A stretch of DNA of 64,000 bases from Brevibacterium permense (GCF_025506275.1 NZ_QYCP01000083.1:47201-111200), one strand, 5' to 3'. Counted from the stretch's first letter, positions 51,425-60,605 are shown. Numbers and translations: made by a program. The notes: generated by a model from the letters alone, not told the origin.

Positions 51425-51628
51425 ATGAAACGTCAGCGTCCACGTATGACATACGAGTTCCGGAAGGTCTCGTTCTCTCGCGATGTGCCGCGGTCGGTCA
51501 GTCTGCAGGAACTCAACGACCAGGCGGAATACGGCCGATGGGAGCTCGCCCGCACCCGCATCTCCGTCGGCGGAGTCCGCACCGTGTGGCTGCGCCGGAA
51601 GATCATGCCGTTGACGATGAGCAGCTGA
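51425..51628 (+). CDS. DUF5703-family small protein
   Basis: A 67-residue basic protein (RMTYEFRKVSFSRDVPRSVSL, then YGRWELARTRISVGGVRTVWLRRK). It belongs to an actinobacterial family of unknown function often found near the histidine-phosphatase gene. No signal peptide. A TAGGGT -10 box ends 6 bases before the ATG, so the transcript is leaderless. A DMT permease gene follows 4 bases after the stop. Confidence 0.78.
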   Translation: MKRQRPRMTYEFRKVSFSRDVPRSVSLQELNDQAEYGRWELARTRISVGGVRTVWLRRKIMPLTMSS

Positions 51629-51632
51629 TGGT

Positions 51633-52640
51633 GTGAGATCGCCTTCCCTCGTTCCTGTTCTCACTGCCGGCCTCGTCACGATCACTGCGGGAGCGGCGAT
51701 GTCCCTGCAGGGACGAGCGAACGGTCTGCTCGGGCAGGTGCTCGGACACGCCGTCTTCGCCGCGCTCGTCTCGTTCTTCGTCGGTCTCCTCTGCGTCGGC
51801 ATCGCCTTGACTCTCTCGGCCCGATCCCGTGCTGCCGGCCGACGTCTCATCGCTCTGCTGCGGGACCGTACGCTGCCCTGGTGGATGCTGCTCGGCGGCT
51901 TGAGCGGCTGTCTCGTCGTCATCGCACAGGCCACGACCATTCCGCGGATCGGCGTGGCCATGTTCACGATGGCGTTCGTCTCCGGCCAGGTCACCGGCGG
52001 GCTCATCGTCGATGCCACCGATCTGCCGCCGGGCGGCCGTCAGCGTCTGAGCGTCCTGCGCATCCTCGGCGTGGTCATCGTCCTGGCTTCCCTGGCCTTC
52101 GCCGCCGGTGACCGGCTGCAGTCGGGGATTCCGCTGTGGACTCCCCTGCTCCCGCTCGTCTCCGGGGCACTGACGAGTGTGCAGCAGGCGTTCAACGGCC
52201 ATATCCGGGCTGCCACCGAATCGGCGGTGGTCGCGACAACAGTGAACTTCACGGTCGGCTTCGCGGCGCTCGTCATCGGCACATTCGTCCTGCTCGTGGC
52301 CGGACATCCCTGGCGCGGATTCCCGACCGCGCCGGATCAGTGGTGGATCCTCCTCGGTGGGGCCTTCGGGGTGGTCTTCATCGCCTTGACGACGGTCACC
52401 GTAGCCAGGCTGGGCGTGCTGCTGCTCAGCCTGTTCGCGCTCTTCGGCAACCTCGTCGGGGCGTTGGCCCTCGATGTGCTGCTGCCGATCCCCGGCTCCG
52501 ATGTCACGGTGACCACGGTGCTCAGCGCCATCGGAGTGCTCATCGGGATCGTCGTGACGATTCTGCCGGTGCCGGTCGGCCCCTCGTCAGCGGTCAGGCT
52601 TTCATCAGGAAGTCGCCGAGGACCCGCGTCCCGAACTTGA
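51633..52640 (+). CDS. DMT-family (YdcZ-like) transporter
   Basis: A 335-residue membrane protein with ten hydrophobic segments arranged as two similar five-helix halves. Each half contains a short Gly-rich start (AGAAMSLQGRANGLLG in the first; LVSGALTSVQQAFNGHI in the second), the DUF606/YdcZ duplication. The start is a GTG 4 bases after the DUF5703 stop, likely translated with it. Transport specificity is unknown. Its 3' end overlaps the convergent M20 gene by 47 bases. Confidence 0.82.
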   Translation: MRSPSLVPVLTAGLVTITAGAAMSLQGRANGLLGQVLGHAVFAALVSFFVGLLCVGIALTLSARSRAAGRRLIALLRDRTLPWWMLLGGLSGCLVVIAQATTIPRIGVAMFTMAFVSGQVTGGLIVDATDLPPGGRQRLSVLRILGVVIVLASLAFAAGDRLQSGIPLWTPLLPLVSGALTSVQQAFNGHIRAATESAVVATTVNFTVGFAALVIGTFVLLVAGHPWRGFPTAPDQWWILLGGAFGVVFIALTTVTVARLGVLLLSLFALFGNLVGALALDVLLPIPGSDVTVTTVLSAIGVLIGIVVTILPVPVGPSSAVRLSSGSRRGPASRT

Positions 52641-53901
52641 GCGCCGAGATCGGCACCCTCTCATCGACGCCGTGGAACATGGCAGGGAAGTCGAGGTCGC
52701 CGGTGAGCTGGAGCGGAGCGAAGCCGTAGCCGGTGATGCCGAGCTCGGCCATAGACTTGTTGTCCGTGCCTCCGGAGAGCGTGTAGGGCAGGACGTTCGC
52801 GCTCGGGTCGTCGTCGAGCAGGCTCTTCTGCATCTGCGCGACCAACGGAGTGTCGAACGGCGACTCGAGTGCCTCGCCTTCATCCTCGGCGGTGATGTCG
52901 ATCCCCTCCCCCGCGAGTTCCTTGATCTTGAGCATGACGTCCTCGTGCTGTCCCGGCAGAGTGCGGCAGTCGACGTAGGCGGTCGCGGTGCCGGGAATGA
53001 CGTTGTGTTTGTATCCGGCTTCGAGGAACGACGGGTTGGAGGTGTTCTGCAGGGTCGGTGCCACGAACTTCTCGACGGAACCCAGCTCGGCGAGCAGCTG
53101 CGGAATCGTCTCTGCCGTGAACTCGATTCCCGTGAGCTCCGAGACGCCTTCGAGCAGTTTCCGTGTGGCCAGGGGGATCTCCTGCGGCCACGGATGGTTG
53201 CCGATCCGGGTGATCGCGGCGGCGAGCCGCGTGACGGGGTTGTCGTCGTTGCGCTGAGATCCGTGTCCCGCGGTACCGTGAGCGACGAGGTTGAGCCAGG
53301 CCAACCCCTTCTCTGCCGTCTGGATGAGGTAGATCCGCTGGCCGCGGACGTCGACGGAGTAGCCGCCGACCTCCGAGATCGCCTCGGTGGCCCCGGAGAA
53401 CAGCTCGGGACGATTGCGCACCATATGGCGGGCACCGTAGTTTCCTCCGGCCTCCTCGTCGGCGAAGAACGCGATCACAAGGTCCCGACGCGGAGTGAGT
53501 CCCTGGCGGAGCATGGCGCGGACGGACGCGACGATCATCGCGTCCATGTTCTTCATGTCCACCGCTCCGCGGCCCCACAGCAGACCGTCTTTGACGACTC
53601 CTTCGAAGGGGTCGACGGTCCAGTCCTCCGCGGCCGCCGGAACGACGTCGGTGTGGCCGTGGACGACGAGTGCCGGAGCCTCCGGATCGGAGCCTTTCAC
53701 ACGGGCGACGAGATTGGCCCGGCCCGGGGAGGATTCGACGATTTCGGACTTCAGGTCCACCTCGGCGAGCCAGGACGCGATGAGTTCGGCGGCCGGCAGC
53801 TCCGGGTTCGCTTTGTTCCCGCCCCAGTTCTGGGTGTCGATGCGGATGAGCTGACGGCACAGTTCGGTGACTTCGTCCTCTGCGGCGCTGAAATCAAACA
53901 C
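52594..53901 (-). CDS. M20-family peptidase/deacetylase
   Basis: A 435-residue metallohydrolase of the M20 dapE/argE/carboxypeptidase group (M20A-like). Motifs: VVHGHTDVVPA (His and Asp), WGRGAVDMKNMDAM (bridging Asp), FFADEEAGGNYGARHM (Glu general base) and GTDNKSMAELG near the C-terminus. The GTG (VFDFSAAE) is preceded by GAGGGGAGTCCC; the frame is open 30 codons further. The actual substrate (peptide or N-acyl amino acid) is not determined. It converges with the DMT transporter gene and overlaps it. Confidence 0.87.
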   Translation of the reverse strand: MFDFSAAEDEVTELCRQLIRIDTQNWGGNKANPELPAAELIASWLAEVDLKSEIVESSPGRANLVARVKGSDPEAPALVVHGHTDVVPAAAEDWTVDPFEGVVKDGLLWGRGAVDMKNMDAMIVASVRAMLRQGLTPRRDLVIAFFADEEAGGNYGARHMVRNRPELFSGATEAISEVGGYSVDVRGQRIYLIQTAEKGLAWLNLVAHGTAGHGSQRNDDNPVTRLAAAITRIGNHPWPQEIPLATRKLLEGVSELTGIEFTAETIPQLLAELGSVEKFVAPTLQNTSNPSFLEAGYKHNVIPGTATAYVDCRTLPGQHEDVMLKIKELAGEGIDITAEDEGEALESPFDTPLVAQMQKSLLDDDPSANVLPYTLSGGTDNKSMAELGITGYGFAPLQLTGDLDFPAMFHGVDERVPISALKFGTRVLGDFLMKA

Positions 53902-54113
53902 GGGACTCCCCTCGATGGTGGTTCGATCACGCGGCAGTGCTGTGATCGGCCTGACAGTCACCACCGTATCCCACCCGCGAGCCCGGCTCACAGACGAACG
54001 GGCGTGAATCAGCGGGTCAGAAATTCATACGTGGTGATCGGGATCGGGGCGGATGATCTTTGAACCCGCGGGAGCCCCGATGCCGCGGACGGCTCCGACT
54101 GCCGAACACGAAA

Positions 54114-54143
54114 ATGGCCTCCGGATCGAAATCCGGAGGCCAT
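54114..54143 (-). terminator. Terminator after tRNA-Leu
   Basis: ATGGCCTCCGGAT and its perfect complement flank a CGAA loop, followed on the minus strand by TTTT. The rest of 53902-54153 shows no gene. Confidence 0.8.
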
Positions 54144-54153
54144 CGCCTCGTTG

Positions 54154-54241
54154 TGCGCGAAGGGGGACTTGAACCCCCACGCCCGATAAGTTGGGCACTA
54201 GCACCTCAAGCTAGCGCGTCTACCAATTCCGCCACTCGCGC
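54154..54241 (-). tRNA. tRNA-Leu (anticodon GAG)
   Basis: An 88-base class II tRNA. The acceptor stem is GCGCGAG with its complement (one G:U). The anticodon stem CTAGC/GCTAG flanks loop TTGAGGT, giving anticodon GAG for CUC/CUU codons. A long variable arm and T-arm GGGGG-TTCAAGT-CCCCC are present. CCA is not encoded. The size and variable arm fit Leu. Confidence 0.93.
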
Positions 54242-54325
54242 TGGCAACAGAGATAACTCTACATGCGCGAAACGGTGTCGCAAAATCGAAATCGGCTTTT
54301 GTGACGCACTGCACTTATCACGCCA

Positions 54326-55177
54326 TCATTCGAGGTGTGCCACCCGAGAGAGGACGTGCGGTTTGCCGTTCTTCAGATCGAAGACGGCCGACTGCGCGGC
54401 CTCGTGACGACGCCCCTCGGTCAGCGCATAGCCGACCGTGCCGGGCAGCAGGATCGGCTTCGCGAAGGAGACATCCCAGCGGTAGGACTCGAGCCGCGGA
54501 TCCATTGCCGAGAACGCCCGGGAGGCGCTGTACATCCCATGGGCGATCTGCCGCGGGAATCCGAATCCCTTAGCGGCCAGACCGTTGAGGTGGATCGGGT
54601 TGTAGTCACCGGAGACCTTCGCATAGCGCTGACCGATGATCGGATCCAGACGCCACAGGGCACTGGGCTGCGGCGCCGTGAACTCGAGGTGCGGCACCTG
54701 TGCCTTCGGCTTGGCTCCGGAGAGCTTCCGCCCCTTGGCCAGGTACGTCGAGACCTCGTCCATCACGGGACGACCGTCGACATTCGCCTCGAGCCGAACC
54801 TCGATCGTGGTGCCCTTCGTGTGCTCGAAGGGACCGGCGAGTTCGAGGTGGAAGTCCACAACCTCGCCGAGGCGGGCCTGCGAATGCATATCGACGCGAT
54901 TGTGGATGTGGACCATCCCCATCATCGGCAGCGGCACTTCGGGGTCGGCCAGCAGCTGCATGCTCAGCGGGAAGCCGAGGATGTGCAGGTAGCCGGGGTG
55001 GACGATATCGTCCAGACCGTGACCGACGACGTTGGCGAATCCCGCATAGGCGACCGGCTCGAGCGGAATGCTGCGATCGATCGCATGATCCGGCAGCTCC
55101 GGACCGGTGCGCGGGCCCACCGGCAGTGTCTTGAGCAGGGCCCGGGCATAGATGGGAAGCATCGAATCCGCCATCAT
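54326..55177 (-). CDS. MaoC-type (R)-hydroxyacyl dehydratase, HtdX-like
   Basis: A 283-residue double-hotdog enoyl-thioester hydratase. It has an N-terminal hotdog and a C-terminal MaoC hydratase motif (RYAKVSGDYNPIHLN, Asp and His catalytic), followed by GFPRQIAHGMYSASRA. It hydrates trans-2-enoyl-thioesters or dehydrates (R)-3-hydroxyacyl ones. It corresponds to Rv0241c (htdX), the partner of fabG4. The ATG overlaps the fabG4 stop by 4 bases. The long frame upstream is antisense to fabG4. Confidence 0.87.
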   Translation of the reverse strand: MMADSMLPIYARALLKTLPVGPRTGPELPDHAIDRSIPLEPVAYAGFANVVGHGLDDIVHPGYLHILGFPLSMQLLADPEVPLPMMGMVHIHNRVDMHSQARLGEVVDFHLELAGPFEHTKGTTIEVRLEANVDGRPVMDEVSTYLAKGRKLSGAKPKAQVPHLEFTAPQPSALWRLDPIIGQRYAKVSGDYNPIHLNGLAAKGFGFPRQIAHGMYSASRAFSAMDPRLESYRWDVSFAKPILLPGTVGYALTEGRRHEAAQSAVFDLKNGKPHVLSRVAHLE

Positions 55178-56526
55178 GCACCCACCATGTTCTGACCGCA
55201 CACGCGCAGCGTCTGTCCGTTGATGCCGCGGGCACCGCTGGATGCGAGGAAGCAGATGGCTTCGGCCACATCGACCGGCTGCCCGCCCTGCTGCAGGCTC
55301 GAGAGCCGGCGCGCGACCTGGCGTGTGAGAGTCGGCATCTTCGCGGTCATGTCCGTTTCGATGAAGCCGGGTGCCACCGCATTGATCGCTCCCCCGCGGG
55401 CGGCGAAGTCCTCCGCCGAGGCGGCCGTGAGTCCGATGACTCCGGCCTTCGAGGTCGCATAGTTCGTCTGGCCGCGGTTGCCCGCGATTCCCGAGGTCGA
55501 GGTCAGGGAGACGACCTGGGCGCCGTCGGCGAAGAGTCCCTTCTCCGACAGGCGCGCATTGATCATCGTCTGCGCGGCGATGTTGACGGCGATGACAGAA
55601 TCCCATTTGGCCGCGTCCATGTTCGCCAGCATCTTGTCGCGGGTGATGCCGGCGTTGTGGACGAGGATGTCCACGGGTGCCCCGAGCGCCTCGGTGATCT
55701 TGTCCGGGGCATCGGCTGCGGTGATGTCGAGCTGCAGCGACTTGCCGCCGATCCGGTTCATCACCTGCGCCAGCGCCTGCCCGGCCTGCGGCATATCCAC
55801 GCCGATGACGTAGGCGCCGTCGCGGGCGAGGTTCTCGGCGATCGCGGCTCCGATTCCACGTGCGGCACCGGTGACCACGGCGGTGCGTCCGGCCAGCGGG
55901 CCGGCGGCACCGGTGGACATGAATTCGTCTAGGCTCAGCCGCTGACCGGCGTCCGAAGACACCGTGAGGAACTGGCCGGAGACATAAGCGGATTTGCCCG
56001 AGAGCAGGAACCACAGGGCCGCGTTCACCGAGGGTGCGGTGAGGTCGACGCCGTCGAGCAGGATTCCGTTGGCGGTCGCGCCGGCGCGCATCTCGTGGGC
56101 GACCGACCGGGTGAAGCCGGTGATGCCCTGGGCGGTGGCGGCCTGCTCCGGTGTCTGGATCTGCGCATCCGGTGCCGTCGAGATTGTGATCACTCGGCCG
56201 CAGGCGGCCAGTGAACGCAGGGCGGCGCCGATCTCGAGGACGACCGGTGACAGGTCGGCCAGGGACTGCGCGTCGTCGAGGACGGCGATGACGGCCCGCA
56301 GCTTCTCACCGGTCTGGGCGTTGCGGCGGACCTCGAGTCCGTTCTCCAGCAGCTGATCCGCCAGCCCCTGGGCTCCGGGACCGGTGCCGAGGACGAGGAC
56401 CGGCTTGTTCTCATAGGACGCCGGGGTGGAGCCGAAGCGGTTGAGTTCGACCGGCTGCGGCAGACCGAGGGTTTTGGCCACCTGCTTCAGCGGTCCATTG
56501 ACGAGGGAGAGATAGGTGTCTTTCAT
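55174..56526 (-). CDS. fabG4: FabG4-type 3-oxoacyl-thioester reductase (high molecular weight)
   Basis: A 450-residue two-domain reductase like Rv0242c. The N-terminal flavodoxin-like domain (about 1-200) has the cofactor-type loop PVLVLGTGPGAQGLADQLL. The C-terminal SDR domain (about 200-450) has TAVVTGAARGIGAAIAENL, VHNAGITRDKMLANMD and catalytic SLTSTSGIAG...NYATSKAGVIG (Ser, Tyr and Lys). It reduces 3-oxoacyl-CoA or ACP with NADH. It sits between fadA2 and htdX-like genes in one minus-strand operon with ATGA overlaps. Confidence 0.92.
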   Translation of the reverse strand: MKDTYLSLVNGPLKQVAKTLGLPQPVELNRFGSTPASYENKPVLVLGTGPGAQGLADQLLENGLEVRRNAQTGEKLRAVIAVLDDAQSLADLSPVVLEIGAALRSLAACGRVITISTAPDAQIQTPEQAATAQGITGFTRSVAHEMRAGATANGILLDGVDLTAPSVNAALWFLLSGKSAYVSGQFLTVSSDAGQRLSLDEFMSTGAAGPLAGRTAVVTGAARGIGAAIAENLARDGAYVIGVDMPQAGQALAQVMNRIGGKSLQLDITAADAPDKITEALGAPVDILVHNAGITRDKMLANMDAAKWDSVIAVNIAAQTMINARLSEKGLFADGAQVVSLTSTSGIAGNRGQTNYATSKAGVIGLTAASAEDFAARGGAINAVAPGFIETDMTAKMPTLTRQVARRLSSLQQGGQPVDVAEAICFLASSGARGINGQTLRVCGQNMVGA

Positions 56527-57812
56527 GCTGCCTCCACAATCGCAGTGAGTCCCTGTCCGCCTGCGGCGCAGATCGAGACCAGGGAGCGCTTCTTGCCAGT
56601 GGTCTTCAGGTGCTTGGCGGTGCTGGCGATGATGCGTCCGCCGGTGGCGGCGAAGGGGTGACCTGCGGCCAGGCTCGAGCCGAGCGGGTTGAGCTTGTCG
56701 CGGTCGATGGTGCCCAGTGCCGCATCCAGTCCGACCTTGTCCTTGCAGAACTCTTCGGATTCCCAGGCGGCCAGGTGGGAGAGCACGGTGGAGGCGAATG
56801 CCTCGTGGATCTCGAAGACATCGAAGTCGTCGAAGGTCAGCCCGTTGCGGGCCAGCAGCCGCGGAACTGCGTAGGCGGGGGCCATGAGCAGACCTTCGTC
56901 GCCGTCGACGAAATCGACGGCGGCTGCTTCGGCATCGACGAGGCGTGCCAACGGGGTGAAGCCGTGCTCGGCGGCCCAGTCCTCACTGCCCAACAGCACC
57001 GAGGAGGCGCCGTCGGTCAGCGGAGTCGAGTTGCCGGCGGTCATGGTCGCCTCGGTGGCGAGCTTCCTGCCGAAGACGGGGTTGAGCTTCGCCAGGGATT
57101 CCACGGTCGAGTCGGCACGCATGTTCGTATCGCGGCTGACCCCCAGGTACGGGGTGGTGAGGTCATCGAAGAAGCCGGATTCCCATGCCGCGGCGAGGTT
57201 CTTGTGGGAGGCAACGGCCAGTTCGTCCTGGGCCTGTCGGCTGATGCCCCAGGCGGCGGTGGTGATCGCCTGGTGCTCGCCCATGCTCAACCCCGTGCGC
57301 GGTTCGCCCGTGCTCGGAGCCTGCGGTGCGAGGTAGGCGGGGCGGATCTGGGAGGCGATCTTCGCCTTCTGCATCATCGTCTTCGCACGGGTGAGCTCGA
57401 GGAGGATCTCGCGCATCGAATCGTTGATGACGATCGGAGCGTCGGACGTCGAATCCACGCCCGAGGCGATTCCGGATTCGATCTGCCCGGCATTGATCTT
57501 GTTGTTGAGGCTGACCACGGCCTCGAGGCCGGTGGCACAGGCCTGACCGAGATCGAAGGCGGGGGTCGTCGGTGCCAGGGCGGAGCCTAGTACGGCTTCC
57601 CGGGTGAGGTTGAAGTCCTTCGAATGCTTGAGGACTGCACCTCCGGCGACCTCGCCGATGTTCTCTCCGGCCAGTCCGAAGCGGGCAACGAGCCCGTCGA
57701 TGGCCGAGGTGAGCATATCGAGGTTCGTGGCCTTCGAGTACTGCTTGTTCGAGCGGGCGAAGGGAATTCGGTTGCCGCCGAGGATGACGGCGCGGTTGTT
57801 GGGAGCGGACAT
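56523..57812 (-). CDS. fadA2: Acetyl-CoA acetyltransferase / thiolase FadA2
   Basis: A 429-residue thiolase that cleaves 3-oxoacyl-CoA. The nucleophile is Cys92 in GQACATGLEAVVS, and the active-site His and Cys lie in NPLGSSLAAGHPFAATGG and SICAAGGQG. ATG with GGAGGTGCAC upstream; a GTG two codons earlier is possible. The stop overlaps fabG4 by 4 bases. It is the first gene of fadA2-fabG4-htdX, and the divergent TetR operator lies in its promoter. Confidence 0.92.
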   Translation of the reverse strand: MSAPNNRAVILGGNRIPFARSNKQYSKATNLDMLTSAIDGLVARFGLAGENIGEVAGGAVLKHSKDFNLTREAVLGSALAPTTPAFDLGQACATGLEAVVSLNNKINAGQIESGIASGVDSTSDAPIVINDSMREILLELTRAKTMMQKAKIASQIRPAYLAPQAPSTGEPRTGLSMGEHQAITTAAWGISRQAQDELAVASHKNLAAAWESGFFDDLTTPYLGVSRDTNMRADSTVESLAKLNPVFGRKLATEATMTAGNSTPLTDGASSVLLGSEDWAAEHGFTPLARLVDAEAAAVDFVDGDEGLLMAPAYAVPRLLARNGLTFDDFDVFEIHEAFASTVLSHLAAWESEEFCKDKVGLDAALGTIDRDKLNPLGSSLAAGHPFAATGGRIIASTAKHLKTTGKKRSLVSICAAGGQGLTAIVEAA

Positions 57813-57842
57813 GTGCACCTCCGAGTGGTTGATTTAGCCGAT

Positions 57843-57867
57843 ACCGACAGTACCTGATACTGTCGGT
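57843..57867. promoter_or_regulatory. TetR operator in the fadA2/tetR divergent promoter
   Basis: A perfect 10-5-10 palindrome: ACCGACAGTA, spacer CCTGA, then the complementary arm. The right arm contains TACTGT (57858-57863), a -10 box 7 bases before the tetR ATG, so a bound repressor would block both promoters. Confidence 0.8.
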
Positions 57868-57870
57868 TAC

Positions 57871-58482
57871 ATGAAATCGATCACAGACGGTCGCTCGACG
57901 AGATGGCAGAAGCATCGCGATGAGCGTCGTCGCGAACTTCTCCGTTCCGTGCGCCTCGCCGTCGACGAGTCCGGCGACGATATGTCGATGGAGCAGATCT
58001 CGGACGCGACCGGGACGTCGAAGTCGGTGCTCTACCGCTACTTCACCGACCGGGCAGGTCTGCAGGCGGCCATGGGCGAATGGGCGATGGGCGTCATCGT
58101 CCGGTCTCTCGATGAGGCCGCGGCCGCCTCGGCGAAGGGCGAGGGCTCAGCCGCGGCGCAGGAGTCCCTGGCCGCGATGATCCGCGCATTCGTCACGCTC
58201 GCCGCGAATTCTCCGAACGTGTATCGCTTCTGCGACACCGCGGTCAACCGGTTTGCGCCCGAGGAGACCGGCGGTTTTTTCAATTCCATTGCCGGGCAGC
58301 TGGCCGAACGCCTCGGCCTGAGCGGCGAACAGGCTCGGCTGTGGTCGGCCGGAGCGATCGGTTTCGTTCGCGCCGCCACCGAGACGTGGCTGTCCCGACC
58401 GGACCGGCCCGAGGAATTCGCCGCCACCATCACCCATTGGCTCTGGGCAACCCTGCCCGAACAACGAGGAGGAGAACAATGA
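57871..58482 (+). CDS. TetR-family repressor of the fatty-acid module
   Basis: A 203-residue TetR regulator. The N-terminal HTH reads RRRELLRSVRLAVDESGDD, then MEQISDATGTSKSVLYRYFTDRAGL. The C-terminal ligand domain is helical with ENAIGF-like core and AAATETWLSRP helix. Its ATG lies 3 bases after a large palindrome, so it probably represses itself, fadA2-fabG4-htdX and fadE5. Its stop overlaps the fadE5 ATG (ATGA). The ligand is likely an acyl-CoA, by analogy with FadR-type TetR proteins; inference. Confidence 0.88.
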   Translation: MKSITDGRSTRWQKHRDERRRELLRSVRLAVDESGDDMSMEQISDATGTSKSVLYRYFTDRAGLQAAMGEWAMGVIVRSLDEAAAASAKGEGSAAAQESLAAMIRAFVTLAANSPNVYRFCDTAVNRFAPEETGGFFNSIAGQLAERLGLSGEQARLWSAGAIGFVRAATETWLSRPDRPEEFAATITHWLWATLPEQRGGEQ

Positions 58483-60518
58483 AGCTGTCTCTTGACCCGA
58501 AAGTCATCAACGACGTCCTCGACGGACATTGGGCAGAAGCTCGCCGACGCGGGCGGACCCTGGCCGAAGAGCCGTCGACCCATGACGATCCGGCCGATGA
58601 TCTCGACACCGCACGAGCGAAGACCCTCGACGGGGTCATGATGATGGCCGAGACCGGACTGCCGATGACCGGGTTGTCACCGGAGATGGGCGGAAAGAAC
58701 GAACACGCCACGAACGTCGCCGGGTTCGAAGAGACCGTCACGGCCAACCCGAGCCTGCAGATCAAAGCCGGCGTCCAGTTCGGGCTCTTCGGCGGAGCGA
58801 TCCTCCATCTCGGCGACAAGGAGCAGCATCAGAAGTGGCTGCTCGACGCTCAGTCCGGCCGTCTGCTGGGTTCGTTCGCGATGACGGAGATCGGGCACGG
58901 CTCCGATGTGGCGAACGTGGCGACCACCGCCACCTACGATGAGGCGACCGAAGAGTTCGTCATCGAGACCCCCTTCAGGGCCGCAACGAAGGAGTACATC
59001 GGCAACGCCGCCCGCGATGCCCGGGCCGCCGTCGTCTTCGCTCAGCTCATCACCAAGGGTGTCAAGCACGGGGTGCATGCCTTCTTCGTGCCCGTCCGCG
59101 ACGAGGCCGGTGAGCCGATGCCGGGAGTCTCGATCGAAGACGACGGCTACAAGGGCGGGCTCAAGGGAGTCGACAATGGTCGCCTCGCCTTCGACTCCGT
59201 GCGGATCCCACGCACCAACCTGCTCAATCGCTACGGAGACGTCACCGCCGACGGCACGTACTCCTCCCCCATCGAATCGCCGGGACGCCGCTTCTTCACG
59301 ATGCTCGGCACCCTGGTCCAGGGCCGGGTCTCGCTCGACGGCGCCTCCGTGGTCGCATCGAAGATCGCCCTCGACATCGCTGTGCGCTACGGGCTCGAGC
59401 GCAAGCAGTTCACGGCCGGCGATGACTTCGCCGAGACGACTCTGCTCGACTACGGCCAGCATCAGCGTCGCCTCATGCCGGCCCTTGCCGCTGTCTACGC
59501 CTCGGCGTTCGCGCACGAGAAGCTGCTGACCTCCTTCGAAGAGGTCTTCGCCGGAGCCGATGACTCCGAGGAGAACCGGGCTCTGCTCGAGACCCGGGCG
59601 GCTGCGTTCAAGGCCGACTCGACCTGGATGGCGCTCGACGTAATCCAGGAGTGCCGTGAGGCCTGCGGCGGTGCCGGATTCATGGCGGATAACCGCCTCG
59701 TGGGGCTGCGCGCCGACCTCGACGTCTACGTCACATTCGAAGGCGACAACACGGTGCTGCTGCAGCTCGTGGCCAAGCGCCTCCTCGGCGACTATGCCAA
59801 GGAATTCGCGAACCTCGACGTCGGCGGAGCCGCCCGCTTCATCGGCACCCAGGCCGCCGAACATACGCTCTACCGCACCGGTCTGGCCAATGCAGGACGG
59901 GCGATCTCGGATGCGCTGACACCGAACCTCGGCGACAAGCGGATCAGGTCGGGACGCCTGCAGCGGACCCTCCTCGAAACGCGTCTGGAGGTCATGGTCG
60001 CCGGAGTCGCTCAGGCGCTGCGGCCCGCGACGAAGATGCCGGCCGCGCAGGCGGCCGATCTGTTCAACGTCCACCAGCATGAGCTCATCGAGATGGCACG
60101 CGCCTATGTCGAGCTCGAGAAGTGGAAGGCGCTGGACGAGAAGATGAAGGAGCAGACCGACGCCGATCAGGCCAAGGCTTTCCGTCGTCTGCGTGACACC
60201 TACGGTCTCGGACTGATCGAGAAGCACATGGCCTGGCACCTCATGTACGGTCGCCTGCCGATGTCGCGTGCACGCCAGATCAACGAGACGCTGAACCGTC
60301 TGTGCAAGAAGCTCGCGGCCAATGCCCTCGACCTCGTCGAAGCATTCGGCTACTCGGATGTCCACCGTCGGGCCACCATCGCCTCCGGCGTTGAAGCTGA
60401 GCGTCAGGCAGAGGCCGCCGACTACTACCGTCGGGCGCGGGCTCGTCAGGACTTCCCGGTCGACGAGAAGCAGCTGCGCAAGGCCGCGAAGAAGAAGGCG
60501 AAGGCCGCCGCACGGTGA
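58479..60518 (+). CDS. fadE5: Acyl-CoA dehydrogenase FadE5-type (extended)
   Basis: A 679-residue flavoprotein of the long acyl-CoA dehydrogenase group, longer than mycobacterial FadE5 (611). N-terminal and middle domains show QFGLFGGAILHLGDKEQHQKW, GSFAMTEIGHGSDVANVATTA (FAD/substrate contact) and PGRRFFTMLGTLVQGRVSLDG. The C-terminal domain has ECREACGGAGFMADN with catalytic-Glu region, and a helical C-terminal extension ending in KKAKAAAR. It oxidises acyl-CoA, completing beta-oxidation with the divergent genes. A Shine-Dalgarno (GAGGAGAAC) is present inside tetR. Confidence 0.92.
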   Translation: MKLSLDPKVINDVLDGHWAEARRRGRTLAEEPSTHDDPADDLDTARAKTLDGVMMMAETGLPMTGLSPEMGGKNEHATNVAGFEETVTANPSLQIKAGVQFGLFGGAILHLGDKEQHQKWLLDAQSGRLLGSFAMTEIGHGSDVANVATTATYDEATEEFVIETPFRAATKEYIGNAARDARAAVVFAQLITKGVKHGVHAFFVPVRDEAGEPMPGVSIEDDGYKGGLKGVDNGRLAFDSVRIPRTNLLNRYGDVTADGTYSSPIESPGRRFFTMLGTLVQGRVSLDGASVVASKIALDIAVRYGLERKQFTAGDDFAETTLLDYGQHQRRLMPALAAVYASAFAHEKLLTSFEEVFAGADDSEENRALLETRAAAFKADSTWMALDVIQECREACGGAGFMADNRLVGLRADLDVYVTFEGDNTVLLQLVAKRLLGDYAKEFANLDVGGAARFIGTQAAEHTLYRTGLANAGRAISDALTPNLGDKRIRSGRLQRTLLETRLEVMVAGVAQALRPATKMPAAQAADLFNVHQHELIEMARAYVELEKWKALDEKMKEQTDADQAKAFRRLRDTYGLGLIEKHMAWHLMYGRLPMSRARQINETLNRLCKKLAANALDLVEAFGYSDVHRRATIASGVEAERQAEAADYYRRARARQDFPVDEKQLRKAAKKKAKAAAR

Positions 60519-60541
60519 CCACAGGGTCCGTGATTCCGGCA

Positions 60542-60587
60542 CACCAGACGACCCCCGCAGCGAACGGTCTGCGGGGGTCTTCTGGTG
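60542..60587. terminator. Bidirectional terminator between fadE5 and metX
   Basis: CACCAGA and GACCCCCGCAG pair with CTGCGGGGGTC and TCTGGTG, with one mismatch between the two stem parts and an 8-base loop. A second hairpin follows at 60606-60638. Confidence 0.8.
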
Positions 60588-60605
60588 CTTGGGGAGATTC
60601 GGGTA

